A DNA stretch of 64,000 nt from the NCBI GenBank assembly GCA_000814665.1, contig JWIH01000016.1, positions 248,001 to 312,000 of the forward strand. Direction: 5' to 3'. Origin of the DNA: Pseudoalteromonas flavipulchra NCIMB 2033 = ATCC BAA-314 (GTDB lineage: Bacteria; Pseudomonadota; Gammaproteobacteria; Enterobacterales; Alteromonadaceae). The position numbers were made by a program, and so were the translations under genes. Below are positions 1 through 8,814 of the stretch, piece by piece; the first letter of the stretch is position 1, and the number at the start of each line of letters is the position of its first letter. A model generated the notes under the pieces. The model was not told the origin of the DNA. It made no database searches and saw only the letters and a program-made list of their open reading frames with translations.

Positions 1-1010
1 GGTAAAAAGTTTTCCAAAAAGCTATGCGGTCTTGCAACATAGGTGTTGGTTTCAGGGCGGCTAAAGGCTGCGATCAGCTTCCATTGACCGGTTTCCGGCG
101 CATAAAAATAGCCACGATATTCAGTATGGCCTTCATAAGTTGTACTGGGCTCGATATTGACCAAAAAGCGATATGTCGTATCCGGTTGCCAGTTATAACG
201 TAAATAGCTTTGCCCACCAGAACCTTCATTGCCAAATTCACCGACGTAAACGCCTTCGCCTTTAGCGAGTAATTTGATTTTAAGGTTGTCGGGAATTGTG
301 CTCGGATCATCCGTTTGATATGGGCTCCAAACCGAAAATAGCACGCGGCGCTCGGTGGGGGAGTTTACCTGAATACCAAAGTACCCTTCGCCAAAACCAT
401 TCGCCATAAAATACGAACCTTGTGGATCATAGCCAGATGGCACCGTTACTTCGTTGTAAAACCAGTTATAGTCCTTTTTGTCAGGTACGGTATAGGAAAG
501 GTGTACTGAAGGGCCGCGACGACCCCAGTAAAAGTCTTCTTTGATATAGTTAGGCGCGGGGGTCATGGCCTCGCCATCGAGACTGAGCCCGGTAATGGCG
601 GGGAAGGTACTGTTTCGCCCTTTGGCTAATGTGTCACCGGCTATTTGGACAGTTTGATAGCCAACTTGCGTCACGGCAAAGTCACCGACTTTAATCTTAG
701 TGGGGCTTTGTCTATCGAAATTAAGCGTCACTTGTTTGTTGTTATGTGTTACCAGTAATGTGCTTGGTGCACTTGGTTTCTCAAGGTGTAAATAGAGGGT
801 ATAGGTGCCAACGTTATTGGCATAAAAATAGTGATTAAATCTAAGCTGCTTATCTTGCCATGGGGCAATTCCTGCTTGAGTTATATATTGCCTGCTGGCG
901 TCAATATCGTTGTTGACCCAAGCGTTGCCGTAACTGCTGATATAAGCCTCTTGTGCTGAGACAAATAGCGAGGCGCACAGCAGTATCGGTGTCATTATTG
1001 TATTCTTCAT
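1..1010 (-). CDS. DUF3472-family exported protein (3' end outside window)
   Basis: The frame is open from an ATG at 1008-1010 to the left edge, so about 336 N-terminal residues are seen and the stop is missing. AAGGAA lies about 6 nt before the ATG. A signal peptide is likely (MKNTIMTPILLCASLFVSA). The next ~130 residues resemble a DUF5077 carbohydrate-binding-like module. They are followed by the DUF3472 pattern, with MANGFGEGYFGIQVN and VLFSVWSP near residues 210-250. The family has no settled enzyme activity but often sits in polysaccharide-use loci. The gene starts 38 bp after the TonB-dependent receptor on the same strand and is probably co-transcribed with it. A role in binding or trimming GalNAc-containing glycans is inferred from context only. 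Confidence 0.75.
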   Translation of the reverse strand, partial: MKNTIMTPILLCASLFVSAQEAYISSYGNAWVNNDIDASRQYITQAGIAPWQDKQLRFNHYFYANNVGTYTLYLHLEKPSAPSTLLVTHNNKQVTLNFDRQSPTKIKVGDFAVTQVGYQTVQIAGDTLAKGRNSTFPAITGLSLDGEAMTPAPNYIKEDFYWGRRGPSVHLSYTVPDKKDYNWFYNEVTVPSGYDPQGSYFMANGFGEGYFGIQVNSPTERRVLFSVWSPYQTDDPSTIPDNLKIKLLAKGEGVYVGEFGNEGSGGQSYLRYNWQPDTTYRFLVNIEPSTTYEGHTEYRGYFYAPETGQWKLIAAFSRPETNTYVARPHSFLENFL

Positions 1011-1024
1011 CTTAAGTTCCTTGA

Positions 1025-1043
1025 ATGGGGCGCGTTGCCCCAT
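1025..1043 (-). other. Intercistronic hairpin between receptor and DUF3472 gene
   Basis: ATGGGGC (1025-1031) and GCCCCAT (1037-1043) form a perfect 7-bp stem with a 5-nt loop in the 38-bp gap between the two leftward genes. No T-run follows in the leftward direction. It is more likely an mRNA-stabilising or partial-attenuation element than a full terminator. Confidence 0.4.
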
Positions 1044-1048
1044 GTTGA

Positions 1049-3898
1049 TTAGAAAGAAGTGTTAATGCCTAAACTGATACTGCGGCCGTAACGGCTCAAG
1101 TGGCTCACTTGCTCTTGGGTTTTAATGTATGACCATTGACGCTCATTGGTGAGGTTGGTCACGTTTAGGTCAATCCGTGTCTTTGCCGTAAGATTATAGC
1201 TGGCACTGAAATCAAACTGACCATAATCCGCAGCCCATTCTGGGCCGCCCCACGCATCTGGATACTTCAGGTAATCATCTCGCCAGTTGTAAGCGATACG
1301 CGCTTGGTAGTCATCCTTTTCATAATAGATAACCGCATTGTAAGAATGCTCAGACATTCCAGCGAATGGTAGCTCGTCTTTTTCGGGGTCGTCGTATTTA
1401 CTATCCGTAAATGTATAGTTGATTTGCATACCTAGGCCATCAAATGGTGCAGGTAGCAATTCCTCAAACGACTGTTGGTAAGCAATTTCGAAACCTTTTA
1501 TCTCTGCTCCCGCTTCAGAACGTGGCGATACTTGAGTAAATTCCGGACCGTCAACTTCAACGCCGTCTTTTATGAATTTACCCACTTTTATCGTACCGAC
1601 ACGCCCCTGAGCGATAACCGATTTAATGTCTTTGTAATAGGTTGCAAAGGTGAGTGCACCATAATCAGAGAAGTACCACTCTAGTCCCAAATCAAGTTGG
1701 TCTGCTCTAAGTGGCTTGATCCCAGGATTGGCAAGATTAAGCTCAAACTTACTGAAATTAATTGAGCTATATGGGGTTAGAAAATCGATGCTAGGTCTGG
1801 TGATAACTTTAGCCGCGCTGGTTCTAAATAACAGTGAGTCTGTTATTTCTAACTTAAAGTTCATGCTAGGCAGTACATCAGTGTAATCATCTTCTACGTA
1901 AGAATCGGAGTAATAATCGGCAATATCCCCTTCTATGCGATAGATAATGTCGCCATCTTCGTCTTCTTCTACGTTGTATACCAGACTTGGGTAATCAAAA
2001 ACGTAGCCATCAGAGGTGATCTCGGTTTTGATTGCTCTTACGCCTAGGTTTAAGTTATAAGGCATTTCCGACAGCTCGCCGACTAGATTGGTCTCTAAAT
2101 AAAGTGCAAACGTTGACTCAGAAAGCTCGTAGGAATCTTTAGGGCTCTTGGAAGCTCTAATTTTTTCATCTGCGGCTTGGGCATTAATGGATTGATAAAA
2201 AGCATAGAGTTTGTCGTAGTCAAAGCTTGCCCACGGCGCAGGGTGCATGCCCGGCTCACCCTCTAGGAAGTTATCAAAGTTGGCGGGTACAAGTACATCT
2301 GCGGGTAGTCTAAATAAGTTAAGGCCACCGAGCTTTTCTACGCTTGAGTTATCAAAGCTGTCGTAATCTGAGTTTTTAAAATAAGCCCCACCATTGCTGA
2401 ACATCGATGGGTTATTTGATTTGCTCACGTCTCTGGCTTTAGTTTGCTTACCGTAATGAAAGCCAAACTTGATGTCTTTGACAAATTCCCATTCCGGAAT
2501 AAATGTCCCTTCGAGCCTTAACTCTTCAACATCACTGATCACTTCCGTGCCATAGTTGTAGCTGTAGTGAGCACCAAAGGGTTGATCGGCATTAAGTGCT
2601 GGTGACATGGTCACATCTGGCAGGAGATTGTCGCCTGTTTGATCTATGGTGATAGTATCAACAAAGCCTCGCGCCACGATGTAGCGGTTGTCGCCATCAT
2701 TGATCCGCTCAGCACGGGACTTAGACACGTCAAATTCAAGTGTTAGGTCGCTGGTAGCATACCACTTGAAGTTAAGACCGGCCTGCCAAGTGTCGGTATT
2801 ACGAGGCTCAGAGACGTTCAGTAGCTCAGCCATTGCACCATCGACTAACTCAATGTAGTTGACGTTGCCATCTTCATTGAATTTTAACTCACCTACTGCA
2901 GGGATCCCCGGCGTCCAAGGTTCATCATAGGTGACGAAAGAGATTTGATATTTTTCACCGTCGGTTTTGTAGCTTGAGTATAAGCTATCAAAGGTGACAT
3001 CAATATCATTCGTTGGACGCCATTGTAAGGCGAGGCTTGCTCCAATGCGCTCACGTTCGTCTTGCCAGTTCGAGTAGCGTACATATCCTGGGATCATTGA
3101 GGGGTGTACTTTCTCGCCCTCATCTAGCTCGCCATTTCGGTTACTGTCAACAGGGACTCGCACGTCGGTATTTTCTTCAGGATCGTAAAACCCTTGTCCC
3201 TCGTAGGAGTCTTCGCGTTGTGTTCGCTCGGAATAAACGGCGGTGAATAGTGCGCCAAAGGTATTGTCAAAAAAGGTATCACTAATGAGGAAGGAGGCTT
3301 GAGGGTTGGTATCGCCGGTACGTTCTTCGTAAATGGCTTTGGCACTTCCGGCGAGGGTAAAGCCATCCATATCTAACGGTCGGCGGGTTTTTATATTGAT
3401 GACTGAACCAATCCCCCCCTCTTGCGTTTGTGCTTGCGGTGACTTGTACACTTCTAATGCTTGAACCATCTCAGGCGCAATTAAATCGAAGTTAAAGTCA
3501 CGGCTAGTGTGTTCAGATGCCATTCTACGACCATTGATGGTGGTAACGTTAAAGTCCCCGCCAAGACCCCGCACCGTGACGTTTTGTCCTTCACCGGCGT
3601 TACGGGTAATGGCGATACCCGTCATTCGTTGTAGCGCTTCAGCAAGGTTTTGATCTGGGAACTTACCAATGTCTTCGGCAACGATGGCATCCATTACGCC
3701 GACGGCGTTTTTCTTGAGAAAGAGTGACTCTTTGATACTCGAACGTACGCCACGTACTTCAATTTTCTCGACTTGTTGCTTGGCTTTATCTTGCTCGTCG
3801 GATCCGCTGTTCTGTTCTGTTTCCTGTGCGTGCGCGTATTGGGACAGGGCACAGCTCACGGCCAATCCCACAGCACACAGTTTTAGAGTGTGTTTCAT
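1049..3898 (-). CDS. TonB-dependent receptor, probable GalNAc-glycan importer
   Basis: A 949-residue outer-membrane receptor. Residues 1-24 are a signal peptide ending in AHA. The plug starts near EKIEVRGVRSS and contains the conserved IGKFPDQNLAEALQR, VRGLGG and TINGRRMAS segments. The rest is a 22-strand-type barrel ending in the usual C-terminal Phe (LGINTSF). Length and plug match the TonB-Xanth/Caulobacter-type receptors that take up oligosaccharides rather than siderophores. It lies between the exported GH109-like enzyme and the DUF3472 gene and next to the aga operon, so uptake of GalNAc or GalNAc-containing glycans is the likely role. That substrate is inferred from neighbours. Confidence 0.9.
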   Translation of the reverse strand: MKHTLKLCAVGLAVSCALSQYAHAQETEQNSGSDEQDKAKQQVEKIEVRGVRSSIKESLFLKKNAVGVMDAIVAEDIGKFPDQNLAEALQRMTGIAITRNAGEGQNVTVRGLGGDFNVTTINGRRMASEHTSRDFNFDLIAPEMVQALEVYKSPQAQTQEGGIGSVINIKTRRPLDMDGFTLAGSAKAIYEERTGDTNPQASFLISDTFFDNTFGALFTAVYSERTQREDSYEGQGFYDPEENTDVRVPVDSNRNGELDEGEKVHPSMIPGYVRYSNWQDERERIGASLALQWRPTNDIDVTFDSLYSSYKTDGEKYQISFVTYDEPWTPGIPAVGELKFNEDGNVNYIELVDGAMAELLNVSEPRNTDTWQAGLNFKWYATSDLTLEFDVSKSRAERINDGDNRYIVARGFVDTITIDQTGDNLLPDVTMSPALNADQPFGAHYSYNYGTEVISDVEELRLEGTFIPEWEFVKDIKFGFHYGKQTKARDVSKSNNPSMFSNGGAYFKNSDYDSFDNSSVEKLGGLNLFRLPADVLVPANFDNFLEGEPGMHPAPWASFDYDKLYAFYQSINAQAADEKIRASKSPKDSYELSESTFALYLETNLVGELSEMPYNLNLGVRAIKTEITSDGYVFDYPSLVYNVEEDEDGDIIYRIEGDIADYYSDSYVEDDYTDVLPSMNFKLEITDSLLFRTSAAKVITRPSIDFLTPYSSINFSKFELNLANPGIKPLRADQLDLGLEWYFSDYGALTFATYYKDIKSVIAQGRVGTIKVGKFIKDGVEVDGPEFTQVSPRSEAGAEIKGFEIAYQQSFEELLPAPFDGLGMQINYTFTDSKYDDPEKDELPFAGMSEHSYNAVIYYEKDDYQARIAYNWRDDYLKYPDAWGGPEWAADYGQFDFSASYNLTAKTRIDLNVTNLTNERQWSYIKTQEQVSHLSRYGRSISLGINTSF

Positions 3899-4001
3899 CT
3901 TGTTGTCCTGTTGAGTGTTGTTATTATTGCGCCCGCTATACGAGCGCTTATTCAGGCATTGTTAGCATTTGCTATAGATAGCGTATTTAACCTCTGGTTA
4001 G

Positions 4002-5372
4002 TTATGTGACAATGCCTAGTGGTGCTGCAGTGCGCCATGTGCCCCTGGTGAAATCCGGGAAGTCCTTGCTATTACTTCTGTCTGCAACTGAGTCCATTGA
4101 AAGAGGGAAGACCGCTGACCAAGCAGCTGCGTCGTAAACATCCTGATCTAGCGGCTCGCCATTACGAAGGCAGTAAATAATGCGCCAGAACATTAAGAAA
4201 TCCATGCCACCATGGCCGCCGTTGCGCTCTGCTTCAGCCCCCATTTTTTGCCAAAGTGGATGGTCGTATTTACCGTACCAATCATTCATGTCGTAATCCC
4301 ACTCGTGAAAGCTCTTACTCCCGCCGTTTTCAAGCGCGATGCGGTTGGGGAATCCTGCAAATACGCCGTTAGTACCTTGAATTAAATTATGGCGGGAGTA
4401 AGGGCGTGGGGTAGTGGTATCGTGCTGTACCATAATCGAACGACCTTTGATGGTTTTAATGATGCTGGTGTTCATATCTCCAGCAATATAGTTCAGTTGG
4501 TTTCGTTCATGATTTGCTGGAAATTCACGTTTGGCATAGGCTGCACGACCAAGTGCTGGTGAGCTCATGGACGAGATATAGTCGAAGCGATCGCCACGGT
4601 TGATATTCATATATTGAGAAACTGGGCCTAAACCATGAGTAGGATAGAGGTTACCGTTGCGTTTGGTATGCCAATGTGTGCGCCATGAGCCAGTTTTATG
4701 CTCAATTTCTTTCATTTGCCAACGAAGTTCATGGATATAAGCTGCTTCACCGTGCAGTAACTCACCGAATAGCCCTTGGCGAACCATGTTTAATACCATC
4801 AGCTCGTCACGGCCATAGCAAACGTTTTCCAACATCATGCAGTTCTTTTGCGTGCGCTCTGCGGTATTTACCAATTGCCACGCTTCCTCTATGGTTACTG
4901 CTGCTGGCACTTCGACCAAAGCGTGTTTGCCACTTTCCATTGTGTCTACCGCCATAGGCGAATGCCATTTCCAAGGCGTAGAGATGATGACAATATCAAT
5001 GTCATCGCGCGCCAACATGCGGCGATAGTCCATATCGCTCTTGCCGTAAGTCGCTGGCTTGGGTAAGCCCTTGTCGACAACAATTTTAACGGCTCTATCT
5101 ACGACTTCTTGGTGCGTATCGCAGATGGCCTTGATCTCGACACCGTCAAGATGGCAAAAGTGTTTTACCGCGCCAACACCACGTTGACCCACACCAATAA
5201 AGCCCACTCGCACGACATCCAGTTTCGGTACGACTAAACCTTGAACTGAATTTCCTTGTGGCTTTGGTGTAAGCGGCGTCTTATTATTGTTACTTGCGCA
5301 GCCAACCACTGCGCTTGTTGCTGCGATAGCAGCCATTGATTGAAGAAATCGCCGGCGGTTTAGATCACCCAT
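4002..5372 (-). CDS. GH109-type alpha-N-acetylgalactosaminidase (Gfo/Idh/MocA fold), Tat-exported
   Basis: 456 residues. The N-terminus has a twin-arginine signal (NRRRFLQS) followed by a hydrophobic run ending in VVGC, so it may be a Tat-exported lipoprotein. A Rossmann NAD motif (GVGQRG) is near residue 59, then CDTHQEV, the Gfo/Idh signature STPWKWH, and VEVPAA. The segment [22 protein letters not shown] is typical of GH109, whose members use bound NAD+ to cleave alpha-GalNAc by oxidation, elimination and reduction. Family and fold are read from sequence. The GalNAc substrate is supported by the adjacent aga operon. The alternative is an ordinary sugar dehydrogenase, which is less likely given export and motifs. 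Confidence 0.85.
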   Translation of the reverse strand: MGDLNRRRFLQSMAAIAATSAVVGCASNNNKTPLTPKPQGNSVQGLVVPKLDVVRVGFIGVGQRGVGAVKHFCHLDGVEIKAICDTHQEVVDRAVKIVVDKGLPKPATYGKSDMDYRRMLARDDIDIVIISTPWKWHSPMAVDTMESGKHALVEVPAAVTIEEAWQLVNTAERTQKNCMMLENVCYGRDELMVLNMVRQGLFGELLHGEAAYIHELRWQMKEIEHKTGSWRTHWHTKRNGNLYPTHGLGPVSQYMNINRGDRFDYISSMSSPALGRAAYAKREFPANHERNQLNYIAGDMNTSIIKTIKGRSIMVQHDTTTPRPYSRHNLIQGTNGVFAGFPNRIALENGGSKSFHEWDYDMNDWYGKYDHPLWQKMGAEAERNGGHGGMDFLMFWRIIYCLRNGEPLDQDVYDAAAWSAVFPLSMDSVADRSNSKDFPDFTRGTWRTAAPLGIVT

Positions 5373-5429
5373 AATAACCTCTTAGTTGTTCACTCTTGTT
5401 GTTAAAAACGAAATGTTATTTTTTGGTTA

Positions 5430-5458
5430 TTATTACGGCAGTTTCATTTTGAACGCAA
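5430..5458 (-). promoter_or_regulatory. Putative promoter for the GH109/receptor group
   Basis: Read leftward, TTGCGT (5453-5458) and TAATAA (5430-5435) are separated by exactly 17 bp. They lie 58-86 bp upstream of the GH109 start codon. The upstream operator at 5468-5482 is within 10 bp of the -35, so AgaR could block this promoter too. Confidence 0.45.
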
Positions 5459-5467
5459 GAGAAATGT

Positions 5468-5488
5468 CTTTCATGTTCTTTCGTTTGT
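5468..5488. promoter_or_regulatory. Putative AgaR operator 1
   Basis: Two CTTTC repeats spaced by 5 bp (5468-5472 and 5478-5482) are followed by GTTTGT. This resembles the E. coli AgaR operator, built of TTTC repeats in helical register. It lies just upstream of the leftward promoter and is mirrored by operator 2 about 106 bp away. Confidence 0.55.
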
Positions 5489-5571
5489 ATTTTAATTTGT
5501 TTGCGATTTAACTTTAAATCATTATAAAACATATGGTTGCAATTGTTTTTGTTTAAAGTTAAAAAAATAAA

Positions 5572-5599
5572 TTGAAAGCAAATGAAAGCTGTGTAGACT
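5572..5599 (+). promoter_or_regulatory. agaR promoter with overlapping AgaR operator 2
   Basis: TTGAAA (5572-5577) and TAGACT (5594-5599) with a 16-bp spacer form a plausible promoter 28 bp before the agaR ATG. Two GAAAG repeats spaced by 5 bp (5574-5578, 5584-5588) overlap the -35 and spacer. They are the inverted counterpart of operator 1, so repressor bound here would block RNA polymerase. This suggests autoregulation and control of both divergent units. Confidence 0.5.
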
Positions 5600-5627
5600 A
5601 AATTTAACCAAAACGAAAGGAGGTGTC

Positions 5628-6398
5628 ATGCTGAACACCATCGAAAGACGCCACGAAATCGTTCAACTCGTTGGTCAAACGGAACGAGTAGAAGTATCAG
5701 AACTGGCAGAACAATTTGGTGTATCAACCGTGACGATCAGAAATGATCTCAATGCCTTACATGATAAAGGGTTGTTGGTTCGCTCTCATGGTGGTGCCGT
5801 TGCGAGTTCTAGGTTAACCAAAGAGCTCACCATAACGGAAAAGCACGATCATCATCACCAAGTGAAAGTCGAGCTTGCAAAGTTGGTGGCGAGCCTTATA
5901 GGCAATAATGAGTCTATTATTCTGGACTCTGGAACCACCACTGAAGAGGTTGCGAAGCAGCTTACTGAACATCAACAGCTAGTGGTGATGACCAATGGTC
6001 TTAACGTGGCGCAAGCGCTCGTTGCAGCCGATGGCGTTGAAGTGTTGATGACCGGAGGCTCACTGCGTAAAAAGTCGCTGTCGTTTTATGGCAGCCACGC
6101 AGAAGATCAGCTCAAGCAATATCACTTTGACCGCTTGGTGCTTGGTGTCGACGGGTTTTCTGTTGATGTTGGTGTAACAACACACTTTGAACCAGAAGCC
6201 GCGCTTAACCGCGAGATGTGTAAAGCTGCAAAGCAAGTCATAGTGGTGACGGACTCCAGCAAGTTCGATCGTAAAGGTGTACATCGTATTATCGCCTGCG
6301 AAGAAATTGACGTTTTGGTAACGGACAGTGGTATTCCAGCTGATATTCATCAGCAATTGGTTGCCGCCGGAATTGAGGTACATTTAATAACGTCTTAA
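5628..6398 (+). CDS. agaR: DeoR-family repressor AgaR
   Basis: 256 residues, typical of DeoR regulators. Residues 1-57 form the winged helix-turn-helix (RRHEIVQLVGQTERVEVSELAEQFGVSTVTIRNDL). The C-terminal sensor domain has the phosphosugar-binding signatures ILDSGTTTEEVAKQL and LGVDGFS. An AAAGGAGG Shine-Dalgarno ends 5 nt before the ATG. It is the first gene of agaRZSKA. By analogy with AgaR of Escherichia and Shewanella it represses GalNAc/galactosamine use and is released by a phosphorylated intermediate. The flanking operators support the assignment. A GlcNAc-specific relative cannot be excluded from the protein alone. Confidence 0.85.
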   Translation: MLNTIERRHEIVQLVGQTERVEVSELAEQFGVSTVTIRNDLNALHDKGLLVRSHGGAVASSRLTKELTITEKHDHHHQVKVELAKLVASLIGNNESIILDSGTTTEEVAKQLTEHQQLVVMTNGLNVAQALVAADGVEVLMTGGSLRKKSLSFYGSHAEDQLKQYHFDRLVLGVDGFSVDVGVTTHFEPEAALNREMCKAAKQVIVVTDSSKFDRKGVHRIIACEEIDVLVTDSGIPADIHQQLVAAGIEVHLITS

Positions 6399-6409
6399 GA
6401 GGTGATCAT

Positions 6410-7699
6410 ATGCGGCGTTTTCAAGCCCTAATCGAAGCCAATAAATCAGGGAAAAACTCAGGCATTTATGCCATTTGCTCAGCTCACCCTTGGGTGCTGG
6501 AAGCGTCGATAAGATATGCCAAGCAGGAAAATACGCTGCTATTAATTGAGGCCACGGCCAATCAGGTTAACCAATTTGGTGGTTACACCGGGATGCGTCC
6601 CGCGGACTTTATTGCCAAAGTTGAAGAGATGGCCGACGAGCTTGGTTTTGATAAGCAGTTACTGATTTTTGGTGGTGATCACTTGGGACCTGTCTGTTGG
6701 ACGAGTGAAAATAGCCAAGCCGCGATGGCCAAAGCGTGCGACTTAGTCGCTGAATACGTGAAGGCCGGTTTTAAGAAAGTTCACTTAGATGCCAGCATGC
6801 CCTGTGCTGACGATCCTGACGCGTTAAGCGATGATATTGTCGCTGAGCGCGCCGCCTTGTTGTGTCAAACAGCGGAAGCCGCCGCGATTGCGACGTTTGG
6901 CAGTAGTGATATTGTTTATGTGATTGGTACTGAAGTTCCCCCTCCAGGTGGCGCTGATGAACAGATTGACAGCCTGCAACCGACTAGCCAAGTTGCTGCG
7001 CAAGAAACCTTAGCTTGCCATCGTGAACTCTTTGCAAATAAAGGGTTAGCGGATGCTTGGCAACGCGTGGTTGCAATGGTGGTGCAGCCGGGTGTTGAGT
7101 TTGATAACACCCAAGTGTTTGACTACAAACCGAACGAAGCAAGTGCACTAAAAGACTTTATTCGTACCGTTGACCGTATCGCTTTCGAAGCGCATTCGAC
7201 AGATTATCAAACCGCAGGTGCTTATCAGTCGTTGGTTGCTGACCATTTTGCCATTTTGAAAGTCGGGCCTGAATTGACCTTTGCGCTACGCGAAGGGTTA
7301 TTCGCGCTTCACCATATTGAAAAGCAATTACTACCCTATGTTCATAGCCAGTTTATAGAGGTGGTGGATGAGGTCATGCTGGCAGAGCCTACGAGTTGGC
7401 AGCGTTTTTATCACGGCGAGTCACAGCAACTCCGGTTCTTGCGCCAATTTAGCTTTAGCGACCGTATTCGCTATTACTGGCATCAAGACGCGGTGCAAAA
7501 GGCGTTAGCAACTATGCTCGACAACCTAGCGCAGCAGACTTTATCACTGCCGCTTATCAGCCAATATTTTCCAGAGCTATATCAACAAGTACGCCGTGGT
7601 GAAATAGAAAGGGACGCCAAAGCGTTGGTGATTGCCAAAATTCAACGTGTTGTGGCTCGCTATTCAAATGCGTGTTTTGCCATGGAGAAAGCGTCATGA
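6410..7699 (+). CDS. agaZ: AgaZ/KbaZ/GatZ-family protein (tagatose phosphate step)
   Basis: 429 residues, the usual length of the GatZ/KbaZ family, with signatures IYAICSAHPWVLEAS, FGGDHLGPVCW, KVHLDASMPCADD and VIGTEVPPPGG. Family members act in the tagatose-phosphate branch, either as a non-catalytic partner of class II tagatose-1,6-bisphosphate aldolase or, as proposed for GalNAc operons, as tagatose-6-phosphate kinase. No aldolase partner (AgaY/KbaY) is encoded here, so the partner must be elsewhere or the protein acts alone. The gene starts 11 bp after agaR with AAGAGGTG ahead of it, and its stop overlaps the agaS start (ATGA). Confidence 0.85.
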   Translation: MRRFQALIEANKSGKNSGIYAICSAHPWVLEASIRYAKQENTLLLIEATANQVNQFGGYTGMRPADFIAKVEEMADELGFDKQLLIFGGDHLGPVCWTSENSQAAMAKACDLVAEYVKAGFKKVHLDASMPCADDPDALSDDIVAERAALLCQTAEAAAIATFGSSDIVYVIGTEVPPPGGADEQIDSLQPTSQVAAQETLACHRELFANKGLADAWQRVVAMVVQPGVEFDNTQVFDYKPNEASALKDFIRTVDRIAFEAHSTDYQTAGAYQSLVADHFAILKVGPELTFALREGLFALHHIEKQLLPYVHSQFIEVVDEVMLAEPTSWQRFYHGESQQLRFLRQFSFSDRIRYYWHQDAVQKALATMLDNLAQQTLSLPLISQYFPELYQQVRRGEIERDAKALVIAKIQRVVARYSNACFAMEKAS

Positions 7700-8814
7700 A
7701 CACTTTGCTAGGACACGAAATTGCGCAATTAAAAACACGAAATGCCTATTGGACAGCAAAAGAGATCACCCAGCAGCCACAGATGTGGCAAGAGACCGCC
7801 CAATTAGTCGCGAGCATAAAGTCTAGGCTTTTGGTGGAGTTAGCTCCTTTTCTAGATGACCCTGATACTCAGGTTATTTTGACGGGGGCGGGTACATCCG
7901 CTTATATCGGTGACGCTATCGCCACTCATCTTAATACACACATGCGCCAAAGTGTGCGGGCAGTGAGCACAACTGACCTAGTTGCTGCACCAAGGCAATA
8001 CCTAGCGACGGATAAACCGTGTTTATTGGTATCCTTTGCTCGCTCTGGTAATAGTCCAGAAAGTGTGGCGGCCGTAGAGTTGGTAACACAGTTGGTTAGC
8101 AACAGTCAGCACCTTTTTATCACCTGCAACCGTGATGGAAAATTGCACCAAGCAGCGCAGCAGGCAAGCAATGCAACAAGTATATTGCTACCGGAGCCTA
8201 CGCTTGACCAAAGTTTTGCAATGACGAGTAGCTATTCGTCAATGATGGTTGCAGCACTTCAATTTTTTGCAGCGGATGACGGCTCCGTGGATAAGTTGAT
8301 CAATGCAGCGCAAAGCATGTTAGCTGCAACAGAGCAGCAAAATATCCGTGCATTTGCACAACAACCATTTGAGCGTTTGGTGTATCTAGGCTCAGGTTGC
8401 TTACTGGGATTTGCAAAGGAAGCTGCGCTAAAAATGCTTGAGTTATCGGCAGGCCAAGTAATGAGCGTGAGCGAGTCACCGCTTGGCTTCCGTCATGGTC
8501 CAAAATCACTTATCAATAGCAAAACTGTCGTGGTATGTTTTATCTCAAGTGATGGTTATACCAGCTTGTACGATCAGGATTTAGTTGCTGAATTGCAGCG
8601 TGACGGTACAGCCATGACGGTGCATTCACTTTGCCCTAAAGTGCCACCACTAGAAGATGTGTGGCAAGGGTTACTGTATATGTTGTTTGCACAGCAGTTA
8701 AGTTTCTATAAAGCGCTGAACCTCGGTATTTCACCAGACAACCCTTGCCCGTCGGGGGAAGTGAATAGAGTCGTGCAAGGTGTAGTCATTCATCCATTTG
8801 GGAGTGAAGTATGA
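7696..8814 (+). CDS. agaS: Galactosamine-6-phosphate deaminase/isomerase AgaS
   Basis: 372 residues with two SIS domains. The first contains TGAGTSAYIGDAIATHL (near residue 60) and VSFARSGNSPESV. The second contains YLGSGCLLGFAKEAALKMLELS and the catalytic-region motif ESPLGFRHGPKSL. AgaS converts galactosamine-6-phosphate to tagatose-6-phosphate plus ammonia, as shown for the Shewanella and E. coli enzymes. I chose the ATG at 7696 because it makes the ATGA overlap with agaZ and gives the family start MNTLLGHEIA. An upstream in-frame ATG at 7672 would add eight unrelated residues. The stop overlaps agaK. Confidence 0.9.
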   Translation: MNTLLGHEIAQLKTRNAYWTAKEITQQPQMWQETAQLVASIKSRLLVELAPFLDDPDTQVILTGAGTSAYIGDAIATHLNTHMRQSVRAVSTTDLVAAPRQYLATDKPCLLVSFARSGNSPESVAAVELVTQLVSNSQHLFITCNRDGKLHQAAQQASNATSILLPEPTLDQSFAMTSSYSSMMVAALQFFAADDGSVDKLINAAQSMLAATEQQNIRAFAQQPFERLVYLGSGCLLGFAKEAALKMLELSAGQVMSVSESPLGFRHGPKSLINSKTVVVCFISSDGYTSLYDQDLVAELQRDGTAMTVHSLCPKVPPLEDVWQGLLYMLFAQQLSFYKALNLGISPDNPCPSGEVNRVVQGVVIHPFGSEV

